From positions 1 through 64,000 of the forward strand of contig NZ_WUWM01000015.1 in the NCBI RefSeq assembly GCF_009846885.1: a DNA stretch of 64,000 nucleotides, written 5' to 3'. Positions 39,585 to 49,513 of this stretch are shown here, piece by piece; position 1 is the first letter of the stretch; each line of letters starts with the position of its first letter. Both the position numbers and the translations under genes were made by a program. This stretch comes from Paenibacillus puerhi (GTDB lineage: Bacteria > Bacillota > Bacilli > Paenibacillales > NBRC-103111). The notes below the pieces were generated by a model. That model was given only the letters and a program-made list of their open reading frames with translations, was not told the origin of the DNA and searched no databases.

Positions 39585-41273
39585 TTACATTTGAACGTTA
39601 AGCAGATTACCTATTTTATACACCACATCGTCCGTGTCTGCGTTGATGTTAGCGGCCTCATTAATACTTGATATGCTTTCAAGCGCCTTGATATTTGCGT
39701 TATAGCCTATCGTATAGATAGGAATCTTGAAGGATTCAACCAACCCCTTGATATCCTTAAGCGAATGTCCTTCATTCGTCTCTCCATCGCTTAGAACAAA
39801 GATCAGCGGCTTCACATCGGGATTAAGAGCCAGCTCGTCTTGAAGCATCTTCATAGCGACCACGATGCCGTCGAAGGTAGCGGTCCCTCCATTGGCTTGA
39901 AGGCTGTTTACGGCCCCGACAAACATCGACTGCTGATTCGTATCGTATTTCCCGATGGGGAGATTGATAGCTACTTTACTGGAATACGAGACAAAGCCTA
40001 TACTGTTTTCTTTCCCTAAAAACTTCTGTCCCTTGAGAAGGGATTCCTTCAACCGATTCAAGGGCTCGCCCGCCATGCTGCCGGATACATCGGCTACAAA
40101 CACCGCGGCAATTGGTTTATTTGCGTTTTTCTTCTCTTTCCATAGCTTCTGCGCGGACGATAGGAGATTGCCCTCAACGACAGCGACTTCGGATTTGTAC
40201 TCATTCAGACTGTTGAAGCCTTTTTCCTGTGCGATTTTTTGATACTTCTCCTGTTCAACAAATTCCGAAAATTTCTTAATAATGTCCAGCTTAGCTTGGG
40301 GCAAGTCGCCCAAAGCGTACAGCGGGCTGTCATGCCTTACGCCGAATGGGGTAAATACATATCCCGTCTTTAGGTCAGGAGCGTTGATGTACGTTTGGTA
40401 TTCCAGAACAAACCCGTCGAGCATACCGGACTTGGCGGCATCACGCATCTGGATCGTGGTAGACGCAATAAAGGGAACGTTCGTCTGGAACTTTTCAAAA
40501 CCTTGAACCGCTTTATCTCCAAGCAGATTCGAGCTGTCAAACGTTCCAAGGGCAGTCACTAGAAAGTTTAGACCCGTAGAGCTTGCGAAAGGATCGGTAT
40601 ATCCCATAGCCAGTTCATTATTGGCAATAGCATCTGTAACCGTCTTAACGTTTAAAGACCCGTACTTAGCTACCAGCTCATCGTATTTTGTCTTGGAGGA
40701 GATAATACCGGCGACATTACCGACCAGACGCTTGGAGACAAGCTCAGTCCGAACCCCTTGTGCCTTAACCATCTCGCCCCATAGCTCGTTGGAAGGGGTG
40801 AAAGCATCCGGTACATATTTGCCCGACCTTATGTAATCGGTAGCCGTTCCCGAAGCGATATTACGGATCTTGACGGAAACCGGCTTCCCGTTCAGGACGA
40901 TATTGGACTTATTGAAATCATTCGCTACCTCATTCAACCATCCGTCAATCCCCGTTCCTGATTTTTCTGTGGAAGAAAAAATTTCTACGAAATTTTCCGT
41001 TGTATTGGGTACCGATATAGGAAACTTAGAAATATCAGGCAACGATTCGCCGACATTCACCGGGTCGAGGTCGATCTGTCCCTTGATTGGTTTGGCCGTC
41101 GTAACCGATATGTCCTGGTACAGTTTATCCAGCTGCTTGGTCGCATCCTCCAGCGTTACCTGGGTCTGGGTTTTCCCTAAGTTGGATGTCAGACTGATTC
41201 CCGCATACACAAGAACAAAAACGATGACGGCAATTGCCCCCAATATACCAAACGCTTTTCCTTTGCTAGCCAT
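39585..41273 (-). CDS. Membrane-anchored protein with extracellular binding-protein-like and VWA domains
   Basis: An N-terminal helix (residues about 8-28, GILGAIAVIVFVLVYAGISL) anchors the protein. Residues about 70-340 resemble a bacterial type 2 substrate-binding fold (IFSSTEKSGTGIDGWLNEV, NELAMGYTDPFASSTGLNFL). Residues about 385-560 are a von Willebrand A domain with a complete metal-ion site: Asp395-V-Ser397-G-Ser399, a later Thr, and SDGETNE. The start ATG 41273 lies six bases after AGGGAGG; other ATGs overlap that site. It would display a metal-dependent adhesion domain outside the cell, while its operon partner TelA is cytosolic. Confidence 0.85.
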   Translation of the reverse strand: MASKGKAFGILGAIAVIVFVLVYAGISLTSNLGKTQTQVTLEDATKQLDKLYQDISVTTAKPIKGQIDLDPVNVGESLPDISKFPISVPNTTENFVEIFSSTEKSGTGIDGWLNEVANDFNKSNIVLNGKPVSVKIRNIASGTATDYIRSGKYVPDAFTPSNELWGEMVKAQGVRTELVSKRLVGNVAGIISSKTKYDELVAKYGSLNVKTVTDAIANNELAMGYTDPFASSTGLNFLVTALGTFDSSNLLGDKAVQGFEKFQTNVPFIASTTIQMRDAAKSGMLDGFVLEYQTYINAPDLKTGYVFTPFGVRHDSPLYALGDLPQAKLDIIKKFSEFVEQEKYQKIAQEKGFNSLNEYKSEVAVVEGNLLSSAQKLWKEKKNANKPIAAVFVADVSGSMAGEPLNRLKESLLKGQKFLGKENSIGFVSYSSKVAINLPIGKYDTNQQSMFVGAVNSLQANGGTATFDGIVVAMKMLQDELALNPDVKPLIFVLSDGETNEGHSLKDIKGLVESFKIPIYTIGYNANIKALESISSINEAANINADTDDVVYKIGNLLNVQM

Positions 41274-41287
41274 CCTCATCCTCCCTC

Positions 41288-42031
41288 TCATTGCTTATAA
41301 TATTTCGTTTGCTTGATCAAGGAATCGATTTCCTTCATGCAGGGCATCTCCTCGACATCCTTATAATCGGAGCTGCTTAATAGAGATATTTCCAACACCA
41401 ACTTGTCTAGCTTCAGCAGGATTTCTTCATTGGCAGCCAAATACCCGGTCACATAGTCTAAATACTCCTTGTACAGACCCGCCTTTTCCTGCATAAGCTT
41501 GTTGGGAAATGGAGCCGATTTTTGCTGATGGGTGAACGCTTCGAATTCCGAGGCGTCAAAAACGTTCAGCTTATTGAGGGTGCTCCTGATATTCAGGTAA
41601 AACAGCTTTTCGACTTCAAGAATAACCGTAACGAACTTCTTGTAGCTGAGCTCCGTCGGATCAAATCTTTGACTAAGGACATCCAGCAGCGTGCCTTTCT
41701 TCTTTTCGATGCGATCTAGCTGGTCGAGAGCCAGCCGGACATCCTTCTTCAAGGCGTTGACATGCCGGAAACGATGCAGCGCCTCAACATAGTCTTCATG
41801 GGTCTTCAGATTTTTTACTGGCGTCACGGCAGGAGGCTTGAACAGAAGAGCATAACTGCCGTAAAGCAGTACAAGGAGACTTATGAACAATAAGGTTACG
41901 CCTGCAGCCGTTTCAAGTGCGCTGTCCCCTCCGATGTCTAGCCCTACTATTCCTGGGGACAACATCATAATATTAAGGAGGACCACCCCCGCAATAAGTC
42001 CAACAAGCTTTAAGGCATTCGAGCCATTCAA
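41288..42031 (-). CDS. XpaC-like membrane protein with cytosolic helical domain
   Basis: The 247-residue protein has two N-terminal membrane helices (residues about 8-30 and 44-66) and a charged, helical cytosolic domain of about 180 residues. This layout is that of XpaC-type proteins, which often precede telA-like genes (xpaC-yaaN in B. subtilis), but I cannot confirm the family by sequence alone. The start is TTG 42031, about seven bases after AGGAGGTG. It is the first gene of the minus-strand operon and ends 14 bases before the VWA gene. Confidence 0.7.
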   Translation of the reverse strand: MNGSNALKLVGLIAGVVLLNIMMLSPGIVGLDIGGDSALETAAGVTLLFISLLVLLYGSYALLFKPPAVTPVKNLKTHEDYVEALHRFRHVNALKKDVRLALDQLDRIEKKKGTLLDVLSQRFDPTELSYKKFVTVILEVEKLFYLNIRSTLNKLNVFDASEFEAFTHQQKSAPFPNKLMQEKAGLYKEYLDYVTGYLAANEEILLKLDKLVLEISLLSSSDYKDVEEMPCMKEIDSLIKQTKYYKQ

Positions 42032-42430
42032 AAGCTACACCTCCTCTACGAATGCTGTACCAGGCTAATTTTAACAGAGAATGACCCTGAAGCTCCATTT
42101 ATTTTCCTAAATATATGCCATTTCTTTTATTGAGCTTCCTGTCTAGCCTCTTCTATACAAGGTACCCGGCTGCTTTACGCTTACTTTACGCTAATGTAAG
42201 GGATTGGTTGCAATTCCAACCTACCGAGCTCTGCACGCCGAAAAGTTAAGCGTTTTCCAAAAGCAAATTGCGGGCGGAAAAGGTTAGACACTCCTTAGGC
42301 CTTTTGTTATAATTGGAATGGCGTGTACGAAGCATTCTTCATGAAAACTATTGAAAAAGCATGGATTTCAAAGCAGTTTGAGACACGGGGTACGTCCAAC
42401 AATGTTACATAAGGAGGCGGTTCGTTCGCG
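42032..42430. other. divergent intergenic region between the telA operon and the nuo operon
   Basis: These 399 bases hold the ribosome binding site of the minus-strand operon, the nuo promoter (42285-42313), and a palindromic TTACGCTTACTTTACGC/TAATGTAAG area near 42175-42200. No gene longer than a few codons with a ribosome binding site was seen. A clear minus-strand promoter could not be assigned; TTAAAAT near 42075 is the best -10 candidate. Confidence 0.6.
42285..42313 (+). promoter_or_regulatory. sigma-A promoter of the nuo operon
   Basis: TAGACA at 42285-42290 and a perfect TATAAT at 42308-42313 are separated by 17 bases, 118 bases before nuoA. Confidence 0.75.
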
Positions 42431-42796
42431 ATGTACATGAACAACTACGTAGTCGTAACGATTTTTCTCTTCTTGGCGGTGTTGCTTCCAATTGCAGCGC
42501 TTACAATCGGGCGGTGGTTGCGTCCGCACAAACCGGTCGAAGAAAAATATACGACTTATGAAAGCGGTAACGAACCGGTGGGAGAAGGACAAGTTCGCTT
42601 TAACATCCGGTATTACCTGTTTGCGCTGATGTTTGTTATTTTCGATGTAGAAACGGTGTTCTTGTATCCATGGGCCGTTGCATACAAGCAACTAGGCTTG
42701 TTTGCGCTTGTGGAGATGTGTATATTCATAACGCTGCTGATCATAGGCTTACTGTATGCCTGGAAGAAGAAGGTGCTGAAGTGGACCTCAATCTAG
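42431..42796 (+). CDS. nuoA: NADH-quinone oxidoreductase subunit A
   Basis: NuoA is a three-helix membrane subunit of complex I. The 121-residue protein has the conserved loop [20 protein letters not shown] with the cavity-lining acidic residues and [20 protein letters not shown] lies upstream of the ATG. Its last 16 bases overlap nuoB. Confidence 0.96.
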   Translation: MYMNNYVVVTIFLFLAVLLPIAALTIGRWLRPHKPVEEKYTTYESGNEPVGEGQVRFNIRYYLFALMFVIFDVETVFLYPWAVAYKQLGLFALVEMCIFITLLIIGLLYAWKKKVLKWTSI

Positions 42797-43299
42797 AGAA
42801 TATCACGCCGGAAGAACGCCAGGAAATGGAACGCACGGTGTTTATGACCACCTTGGAACAGATCAAGGCTTGGGCGAGAAGCAACTCCCTATGGCCGCTT
42901 ACCTTCGGCCTGGCCTGTTGCGCGATCGAAATGATGGGTACGGGCGGATCGCACTATGACCTTGACCGGTTCGGAGTTATCTTCCGTACGTCTCCGCGGC
43001 AGTCGGACGTCATGATTGTCGCAGGTACGGTTACCAAGAAGATGGCTCCGCTGCTGCGCCGTCTGTATGAGCAGATGCCCGAGCCCAAATGGGTGATCGC
43101 TATGGGTTCCTGTGCCACCGCCGGCGGTCCGTATGTGAAATCATACGCCGTCGTGAAGGGAGTCGACCAGATCGTACCGGTGGATGTTTACATTCCGGGC
43201 TGTCCTCCCAATCCTGCGGCTCTGATCTACGGCATTAACAAGCTGCAGGAGAAAATCCGATATGAAGCGAAAACCGGTAAGCAGGTGACCAATCCATGA
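42781..43299 (+). CDS. nuoB: NADH-quinone oxidoreductase subunit B
   Basis: NuoB carries iron-sulfur cluster N2, which hands electrons to the quinone. The ligands Cys46, Cys47, Cys111 and Cys141 are present in [17 protein letters not shown] and PGCPPNP. I place the start at GTG 42781 ([12 protein letters not shown]); longer readings run back inside nuoA. The stop overlaps nuoC by four bases. Confidence 0.95.
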   Translation: MDLNLENITPEERQEMERTVFMTTLEQIKAWARSNSLWPLTFGLACCAIEMMGTGGSHYDLDRFGVIFRTSPRQSDVMIVAGTVTKKMAPLLRRLYEQMPEPKWVIAMGSCATAGGPYVKSYAVVKGVDQIVPVDVYIPGCPPNPAALIYGINKLQEKIRYEAKTGKQVTNP

Positions 43300-44075
43300 C
43301 CGATGATCCGAAGCTGGACAAAACCGCGGGTGCGGCTGCACCTGACGATACACAAACGCCCGATACAGGCTCCAAGAAGGAAGCAGGGGCCCCGGCCGAG
43401 CCGGACAAGGGCGCTTCCGTGAAGCTGGAGCCGGGCGAGGCCAATGCTCCGGAAGCGGCTGCAGCGGTACCTGCTCCGTCCGACGAGGAGAAGGAAGCGA
43501 AGGCCAAGGCGGCTGCCGAGGCGCGTGCCGCCCGTGCCAAAGAGCGTGCGGCCGAGGCGGAGGCCGCGGAAGCGGAAGCGGAAGCTCCGAAGGAGCCGTC
43601 GCCCAGCCAGCCCTTGCTGGATCGGCTTGTAGCGCTGCTGCAGGAAATACCGGGCGAGGTTATTCAAGAGGCCTATATCAACGAAAAGGGCGGACATATT
43701 CCTTTTCTGGTCCTTAGCCCGGAGGCCTGGCCTGCTGCGGCCGAGATGCTCAAGACGCATCCCGAGCTTCGGCTAAACTATCTGCGGAATGTGTCCGGCG
43801 TTGATATGGAGACGCATATGGAAGTTGTCTACCATCTGATCTCGCTGGAATCTAAACGCGAATATGGCGTTAGGGTCAAGACGGACCGCGAAGCGCCGTC
43901 CGTTCCATCCGTCACATCCGTTTGGCCGACGGCCAACTGGAATGAGCGGGAAATATACGATTTATTCGGTATCGATTTTCCGGGACATCCCGACTTGCGC
44001 CGCATTATGATGGCAGACGACTGGGTAGGACATCCGCTGCGCAAAGATTACGAGCCGCTCGACCCGGAGGTGTAG
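43296..44075 (+). CDS. nuoC: NADH-quinone oxidoreductase subunit C with long Ala/Glu-rich N-terminal extension
   Basis: Residues from about 106 onward are the NuoC fold ([55 protein letters not shown] and the C-terminal [12 protein letters not shown]). Residues 1-105 are low-complexity, rich in Ala, Glu, Lys and Pro, with many repeats of AEA and KA, and look disordered or helical and highly charged. Standalone NuoC proteins in many bacteria lack such an extension. It overlaps nuoB by four bases, so the ATG is well supported. Confidence 0.95.
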   Translation: MTDDPKLDKTAGAAAPDDTQTPDTGSKKEAGAPAEPDKGASVKLEPGEANAPEAAAAVPAPSDEEKEAKAKAAAEARAARAKERAAEAEAAEAEAEAPKEPSPSQPLLDRLVALLQEIPGEVIQEAYINEKGGHIPFLVLSPEAWPAAAEMLKTHPELRLNYLRNVSGVDMETHMEVVYHLISLESKREYGVRVKTDREAPSVPSVTSVWPTANWNEREIYDLFGIDFPGHPDLRRIMMADDWVGHPLRKDYEPLDPEV

Positions 44076-44078
44076 GAT

Positions 44079-45182
44079 TTGGCCATTAGAACGGAAGAAT
44101 TGCTTTTGAACGTAGGACCGCAGCATCCGAGTACGCACGGCGTATTCCGCATTATCGTCAAGCTCGACGGCGAAGTCATCAAGGAAGCTATCCCGGTAAT
44201 GGGATACTTGCACCGGGGAACGGAGAAGCTGGCCGAGAATCTGACTTATACGCAGATTATTCCTTATACGGACCGGATGGACTATGTGTCAGCGATGACC
44301 AACAACTATGTGCTGGTCCATGCGGTCGAGAAGCTGATGCAGCTGGAAATACCCGAGCGGGCCGAATATTTAAGGCTGATCGTGATGGAGCTGCAGCGGG
44401 TAGCCAGTCATCTCGTATGGTGGGGTACCTATCTGCTGGATATTGGCGCAATGAGCCCCTTTCTCTACGCATTCCGGGACCGGGAGATCATTATCGACCT
44501 GTTCAACGAGCTTTGCGGCGCCCGGCTCACCTATAATTACATGCGTGTGGGCGGTGTGAAATGGGATGCCCCCGAAGGGTGGATTCAGAAGGTACGCGAA
44601 TTCGTTCCTTATATGAGAAACAAGCTGGAGGAATACGAAAGGCTCGTTAGCGGCAATGAAATTTTCCTGGCGCGGATCAAAGGGGTAGGCAAGTACGATG
44701 CCGAGACAGCGATCGCTTATGGACTCAGCGGAGCCAATCTGAGGTGTACAGGCGTAAACTGGGATCTGCGCAAGGACCAGCCATACAGTCTGTATGACCG
44801 GTTCGACTTCGAGGTGCCCGTCCTTGATGGGGGCGACTGCTATGCGCGGTATCTGCTTCGGATGGAGGAGGTCCGGCAATCGCTTCGCATTCTCGAGCAG
44901 GCGGTCGAGCAATTCCCGGGTGACGGAGAAATTATGGGTAAGGTGCCTCGGGTAATCCGCCCGGCGGAGGGAGAGGTATATGTGGCTATCGAATCGCCGC
45001 GAGGCGAAATCGGCTGCCATATTATATCCAAAGGGAAAGACAAGCCGTACCGCTTGAAATTCCGCAGACCTTCATTTGTCAACCTGCAGATTCTGCCGAA
45101 GTTGCTGGTCGGGGAGACGATGACCAACCTGATCACGATACTCGGAGGCATTGATATTGTCGTCGGGGAGGTCGATTGCTGA
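44079..45182 (+). CDS. nuoD: NADH-quinone oxidoreductase subunit D
   Basis: NuoD (49-kDa subunit) forms most of the quinone-binding pocket with NuoB. The 367-residue protein begins LLLNVGPQHPSTHGVFR with the pocket histidines and ends LGGIDIVVGEVDC, both typical. The start is TTG 44079, with GGAGG seven bases upstream at the end of nuoC. Its stop overlaps the nuoH start (TGATG). Confidence 0.96.
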   Translation: MAIRTEELLLNVGPQHPSTHGVFRIIVKLDGEVIKEAIPVMGYLHRGTEKLAENLTYTQIIPYTDRMDYVSAMTNNYVLVHAVEKLMQLEIPERAEYLRLIVMELQRVASHLVWWGTYLLDIGAMSPFLYAFRDREIIIDLFNELCGARLTYNYMRVGGVKWDAPEGWIQKVREFVPYMRNKLEEYERLVSGNEIFLARIKGVGKYDAETAIAYGLSGANLRCTGVNWDLRKDQPYSLYDRFDFEVPVLDGGDCYARYLLRMEEVRQSLRILEQAVEQFPGDGEIMGKVPRVIRPAEGEVYVAIESPRGEIGCHIISKGKDKPYRLKFRRPSFVNLQILPKLLVGETMTNLITILGGIDIVVGEVDC

Positions 45183-46189
45183 TGTCCGAACTTTTACATC
45201 AGCCGCTGTCGCTTACCAGCGTCGCGATTTTTTTCGCTTGGGCGGTAGTGCTGCTGCTCATTATTCTGGGCTTCGTGACCTACGCGATTTACTTCGAGCG
45301 TAAGGTGCTCGGCTGGATGCAGCTCCGGATCGGACCGAACCGGACGGGGCCGCTTGGTCTGCTGCAGACGGTAGCCGACGTGTTCAAGCTGCTGATTAAA
45401 GAAGATACCATTCCGCGCAAAGCGGATCGCGGATTATTTATTCTGGCGCCGATTATTACGTTTATCCCTGCTTTCCTTGTTACGGCGGTCATTCCTTATA
45501 CAAGCAATCTCATCAGCAGCGACATGAATGTCGGCGTTCTGTACTATGTGGCCTTGTCCGGAATTTCCACCATCGGCGTTGTGCTGGGAGGATGGGCCTC
45601 CAATAATAAGTACGCGCTGCTCGGGGGGATGCGTTCCGCTGCACAGATGATCAGTTATGAGATTCCGCTCGTGATCTCCGTCGTCGGCGTCGTCATGATG
45701 ACCGGCAGCATGAATTTAAACCGGATCGTCGAGGCGCAGGGCGGAGGCTTCTGGCACTGGAACTTTTTGCCGCAGATTATCGGCTTTGTCGTATTCGCCA
45801 TAGCGGCCGTATCGGAGCTGAATCGTACGCCCTTTGACTTGCCGGAGGCGGAGTCGGAGCTGGTCGCGGGCTATCACGTCGAATATAGCGGTTTCCGCTT
45901 TGCCTTCTTCATGCTGGCGGAGTATGTGTATGTGTTCGCCATCTCAGGCTTAACGACGACATTATTCCTTGGAGGCTGGCATGCGCCGTTTGCGTTTCTT
46001 AGCTTTATCCCGGGAATCGTCTGGTTCCTGTTGAAATTCTCGCTGATCGTATTCGTGCTGATCTGGATAAGGGGAACCTTGCCTCGCGTCCGCGTGGATC
46101 AGTTGATGGGACTGGGCTGGAGAGTGCTGCTGCCGCTTGCTTTGGTTAATATTTTTGTTACGGCAATCTATATGGCCATTGTCATGTAA
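45182..46189 (+). CDS. nuoH: NADH-quinone oxidoreductase subunit H
   Basis: NuoH is the membrane subunit that links the quinone chamber to the antiporter-like arm. The 335-residue protein has eight hydrophobic helices, with ERKVLGWMQLRIGPNRTGP and ELNRTPFDLPEAESELVAGYH, which are family hallmarks. ATG 45182 overlaps the nuoD stop and lies ten bases after GGGGAGG; an in-frame TTG at 45176 is too close to that site. Confidence 0.95.
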   Translation: MSELLHQPLSLTSVAIFFAWAVVLLLIILGFVTYAIYFERKVLGWMQLRIGPNRTGPLGLLQTVADVFKLLIKEDTIPRKADRGLFILAPIITFIPAFLVTAVIPYTSNLISSDMNVGVLYYVALSGISTIGVVLGGWASNNKYALLGGMRSAAQMISYEIPLVISVVGVVMMTGSMNLNRIVEAQGGGFWHWNFLPQIIGFVVFAIAAVSELNRTPFDLPEAESELVAGYHVEYSGFRFAFFMLAEYVYVFAISGLTTTLFLGGWHAPFAFLSFIPGIVWFLLKFSLIVFVLIWIRGTLPRVRVDQLMGLGWRVLLPLALVNIFVTAIYMAIVM

Positions 46190-46231
46190 GGATTGCGGCC
46201 TCCGCATGCCTACGACGAAAGGGTGAACGAA

Positions 46232-46675
46232 ATGAAAGGTATCGTGAAGGGACTTGGCGTAACGCTCAAAAGCTTAACAGCCAAGAAAATCACGTATGCA
46301 TATCCAGATGTACCGCTGGAGCTGCCGGACCGGTTCCGAGGCATACAGCACTTTGACCCGGAGAAATGCATCGTCTGCAACCAATGTGCGAGAATTTGCC
46401 CGACGGAGTGCATCACGCTTGTAGGCAAGCCTAATCCGGACCCGGAGAAAAAAGGAAAGGTCATCGATACCTACGACATCAATTTCGAGATCTGTATTCT
46501 TTGCGATCTGTGTACGGAGGTTTGCCCGACGGAGGCGATCGTCATGACGAGCAACTTCGAGCTGAGCACGTACAGCCGCGATGATCTGTTCAAAAACCTC
46601 GAATGGTTGAATGACAACAACTCGAATGTACGCAAAGAGAACAACTCGGCTATGCCGAAAGGCGGTGCCAAGTAA
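46232..46675 (+). CDS. nuoI: NADH-quinone oxidoreductase subunit I
   Basis: NuoI holds two [4Fe-4S] clusters (N6a, N6b). Both CxxCxxCxxxCP motifs are intact (CIVCNQCARICPTE and CILCDLCTEVCPTE). The 147-residue form starts at ATG 46232 behind AAAGGGTGA. The stop overlaps the nuoJ ATG by one base. The C-terminus is Asn/Lys-rich and not conserved. Confidence 0.95.
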   Translation: MKGIVKGLGVTLKSLTAKKITYAYPDVPLELPDRFRGIQHFDPEKCIVCNQCARICPTECITLVGKPNPDPEKKGKVIDTYDINFEICILCDLCTEVCPTEAIVMTSNFELSTYSRDDLFKNLEWLNDNNSNVRKENNSAMPKGGAK

Positions 46676-47202
46676 TGCTCTCGAATATTGTCTCATTTCT
46701 ATCCAGCGGCGAAAATCTCGTATTCTTCGTGTGCGCCCTGCTGGCCATAGGCGGAGCTATATTTATGATCAGCTACACGCAGGTTGTCCATATGGTACTC
46801 GCTTTGGCGCTGACCTTTATCAGTCTGGCGGGCCTGTACATTGTGCTGCAGGCGGAGTTCGTCGCTGTGGTGCAGATTCTGATCTACGCCGGGGCTATTT
46901 CCATTCTGATGATCTTCGGCATTATGATGACTAAGCATCATCAGAGCGACGAAGAGGAGCCGAAGCGTCCTTGGCATAACGGTTTGTTGTTTGTAGGCGC
47001 GGCCGGCCTGTTCGGCATCATCTTCTACGTCATTCAGAAAACGGAGCTGCCGACCGGGGAATACCCCAAGATCGAGGATAACACGCTGGAGATTGGCAAG
47101 CTGCTCTTCGGCCAATATGTGATTCCTTTTGAGCTGATGTCGGTGCTGCTCACAGTCGCTTTCATCGGCGCCATTATCGTAGCGAAACGGGAGGAGGATT
47201 AG
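46675..47202 (+). CDS. nuoJ: NADH-quinone oxidoreductase subunit J
   Basis: The 175-residue membrane protein has five hydrophobic helices and the typical [26 protein letters not shown] segment (key part [12 protein letters not shown]). It begins at an ATG overlapping the nuoI stop and is followed by nuoK after one base. Confidence 0.95.
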   Translation: MLSNIVSFLSSGENLVFFVCALLAIGGAIFMISYTQVVHMVLALALTFISLAGLYIVLQAEFVAVVQILIYAGAISILMIFGIMMTKHHQSDEEEPKRPWHNGLLFVGAAGLFGIIFYVIQKTELPTGEYPKIEDNTLEIGKLLFGQYVIPFELMSVLLTVAFIGAIIVAKREED

Positions 47203-47203
47203 C

Positions 47204-47521
47204 ATGGGAGCCGGAGGACTTGCAACTCCATACTTGACGCTCGCGGCGATTCTGTTTTGCATCGGCATGTATGGCGCCCTTTCCAAGAAAAGCGCGGTTA
47301 TCGTGCTGTTGTCCATCGAGCTGATGCTGAATGCCGTAAACTTGAATTTGGTGGCATTCTCCAGATTCGGCTTGCAGCCCGGGCTAACGGGACAAATTTT
47401 CTCCTTGTTCAATATTACGGTTGCTGCGGCCGAGGTCGCGTTAGGTATCGCTATACTGATCGCCTTTTATCGGAACAAGGGAACAACGGATGTCGGAGAC
47501 ATGGATTCGATGAAGCGATAG
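47204..47521 (+). CDS. nuoK: NADH-quinone oxidoreductase subunit K
   Basis: The 105-residue protein has three helices with the conserved glutamates in [13 protein letters not shown] and [11 protein letters not shown] that take part in proton translocation. It starts two bases after nuoJ. A gap of 99 bases follows before nuoL. Confidence 0.95.
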   Translation: MGAGGLATPYLTLAAILFCIGMYGALSKKSAVIVLLSIELMLNAVNLNLVAFSRFGLQPGLTGQIFSLFNITVAAAEVALGIAILIAFYRNKGTTDVGDMDSMKR

Positions 47522-47620
47522 CGAAGTGCTGCGGTCGAGCGGGCTTTCGCCAGATCCCGGTCATACCGGGCTGGAGACGGCGCTGGCTCCCGGCATTCGC
47601 GTAGAGGAGGATTTAAGCTC

Positions 47621-49513
47621 ATGGTATCGGCTTTCTCGCAATACGCTTGGCTCATCCCGTTGTTCCCGCTGCTGTCGTTTTTGATTTTAACGGCGGCGGG
47701 ACGCTCGTTACGGGAAGCGGGCGCTTATATCAGCATAGCGGCCGGGTTCGTTTCTTTCCTGCTCGCCATCCTGATCTTTTGGGAGCGAATCGGCGGAGGC
47801 ACGGAAGATTATACATGGAACAATATGCAGTGGCTGAAGCTTGGCGACTTCACGCTGAAAATGGGCTTTGAGGTTACGAACTTGAATGCTTTGATGCTGG
47901 TGATCGTGACACTCATCAGCCTGCTCGTCAATATTTATTCCAAGGGCTATATGCATGGAGATGAACGGATCAACGTGTTCTTCGCTTATATCGCGCTGTT
48001 TACGTTCTCGATGCTCGGGCTTGTCATCTCCGTGAATCTGGTGCAGCTGTACATATTTTGGGAGCTGGTCGGCGTGTGCTCGTTCCTGCTCGTCGGGTTC
48101 TGGTATTTCAAGCCCGAGGCACGCGCCGCGGCGAAAAAAGCGTTCATCGTCACGCGTGTCGGTGACGTAGGACTTTTCATCGGCATCCTGTTGTTGTTCT
48201 GGGTGATGCCCGATCATGCGCTTGATTTTACATCGATCAGCAATGCATTCGAGGGCGGTAAAATTTCCGAGGAAATGGCTACCTGGATCGCCATTTTGAT
48301 TTTCATAGGCGCGATGGGTAAATCCGGCCAGTTCCCGCTTCATACCTGGCTGCCGGATGCGATGGAAGGACCGACGCCGATCAGTGCGTTGATCCATGCC
48401 GCTACCATGGTCGCCGCAGGCGTGTATTTGGTCGCCCGCACCTTTGATATCTTTACGGCGGCCCCTGCCGCATTAACCGTAGTAGCCGTTGTCGGTGCGG
48501 TCACAGCGCTCTTCGCTGCGACGATCGGGACGGCCCAGAACGATATTAAACGTATTCTGGCCTACTCGACCGTCAGCCAACTGGGCTACATGATGATGGC
48601 GCTCGGCATCGGGACGACGGCCGCTTATACCGCGGGCATCTTTCATTTATTCACGCATGCGTTCTTCAAGGCTTTGCTCTTCCTTGGAGCGGGCAGCGTC
48701 ATTCATGCCGTACATACGCAGAACATCCACGAGATGGGCGGCGTCGGCAGTAAGATGAAGATCACGGCCTGGACGTTTGCGATCGGAGCGCTTGCGCTCA
48801 GCGGGATCGTGCCGCTGTCCGGCTTCTGGTCCAAGGACGCCATCCTGACGGAGGCTTACAATACGGGCCATTACGGCTTGATGCTCGTCGGGCTTATCGC
48901 AGCATTTTTTACGGCATTCTATATGTCCCGTCTGTACTTCCTGGTGTTCTTCGGCAAGCCGCGGGGCGAGCATCAAGGGAAGGTTCATGAATCTCCAGGC
49001 TCTATGACAATGCCGCTTATCGTGCTGGCTGTATTGGCTGTCGTGGCCGGCTTCGTCTTTACTCCGTTCAGCCCGTGGCTTGGAACTTGGCTGACCGGTC
49101 ATGAAGAGGCGGAGCATGCATCGGTGCTGGTGATGGTACTCTCGACGCTCGTAGGGTTGCTGGGTATCGGGGCCGGATATATGGTCTACGTGAAGCGGAC
49201 GATTTCTGCGGAGGGCTTCGTAGCCTCAGCTCCATGGCTGTACAGGCTGCTGAACCGCAAATATTATATCGATGAGCTGTACCAGGCCGTATGGGTGCGT
49301 TCGCTGCAATCGATCGGGCAGGTGCTTCATCTGTTTGACGTCTATGTCGTGGACGGTGTGGTACGGTTATCGTCTTACGCTGTGACAGGCGTGGGACGCC
49401 TCGGTTCCCGCTTGCAAAATGGGCAGGTGCAGACGTATGGTCTGGCTACGCTGATCGGCTTGCTCATTCTGATGCTGGCTATCGCGGGAAGGAGGTTCAT
49501 CAGCCTTGGATAA
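47621..49513 (+). CDS. nuoL: NADH-quinone oxidoreductase subunit L
   Basis: NuoL is the distal antiporter-like proton pump subunit. The 630-residue protein has about 16 helices, including FWELVGVCSFLLVGFWY, the LPDAMEGPTPISALIHAATMV region (key part PDAMEGPTPISALIHA) and a C-terminal lateral helix segment. GAGGAGG precedes the ATG. It overlaps nuoM by eight bases. Confidence 0.96.
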   Translation: MVSAFSQYAWLIPLFPLLSFLILTAAGRSLREAGAYISIAAGFVSFLLAILIFWERIGGGTEDYTWNNMQWLKLGDFTLKMGFEVTNLNALMLVIVTLISLLVNIYSKGYMHGDERINVFFAYIALFTFSMLGLVISVNLVQLYIFWELVGVCSFLLVGFWYFKPEARAAAKKAFIVTRVGDVGLFIGILLLFWVMPDHALDFTSISNAFEGGKISEEMATWIAILIFIGAMGKSGQFPLHTWLPDAMEGPTPISALIHAATMVAAGVYLVARTFDIFTAAPAALTVVAVVGAVTALFAATIGTAQNDIKRILAYSTVSQLGYMMMALGIGTTAAYTAGIFHLFTHAFFKALLFLGAGSVIHAVHTQNIHEMGGVGSKMKITAWTFAIGALALSGIVPLSGFWSKDAILTEAYNTGHYGLMLVGLIAAFFTAFYMSRLYFLVFFGKPRGEHQGKVHESPGSMTMPLIVLAVLAVVAGFVFTPFSPWLGTWLTGHEEAEHASVLVMVLSTLVGLLGIGAGYMVYVKRTISAEGFVASAPWLYRLLNRKYYIDELYQAVWVRSLQSIGQVLHLFDVYVVDGVVRLSSYAVTGVGRLGSRLQNGQVQTYGLATLIGLLILMLAIAGRRFISLG

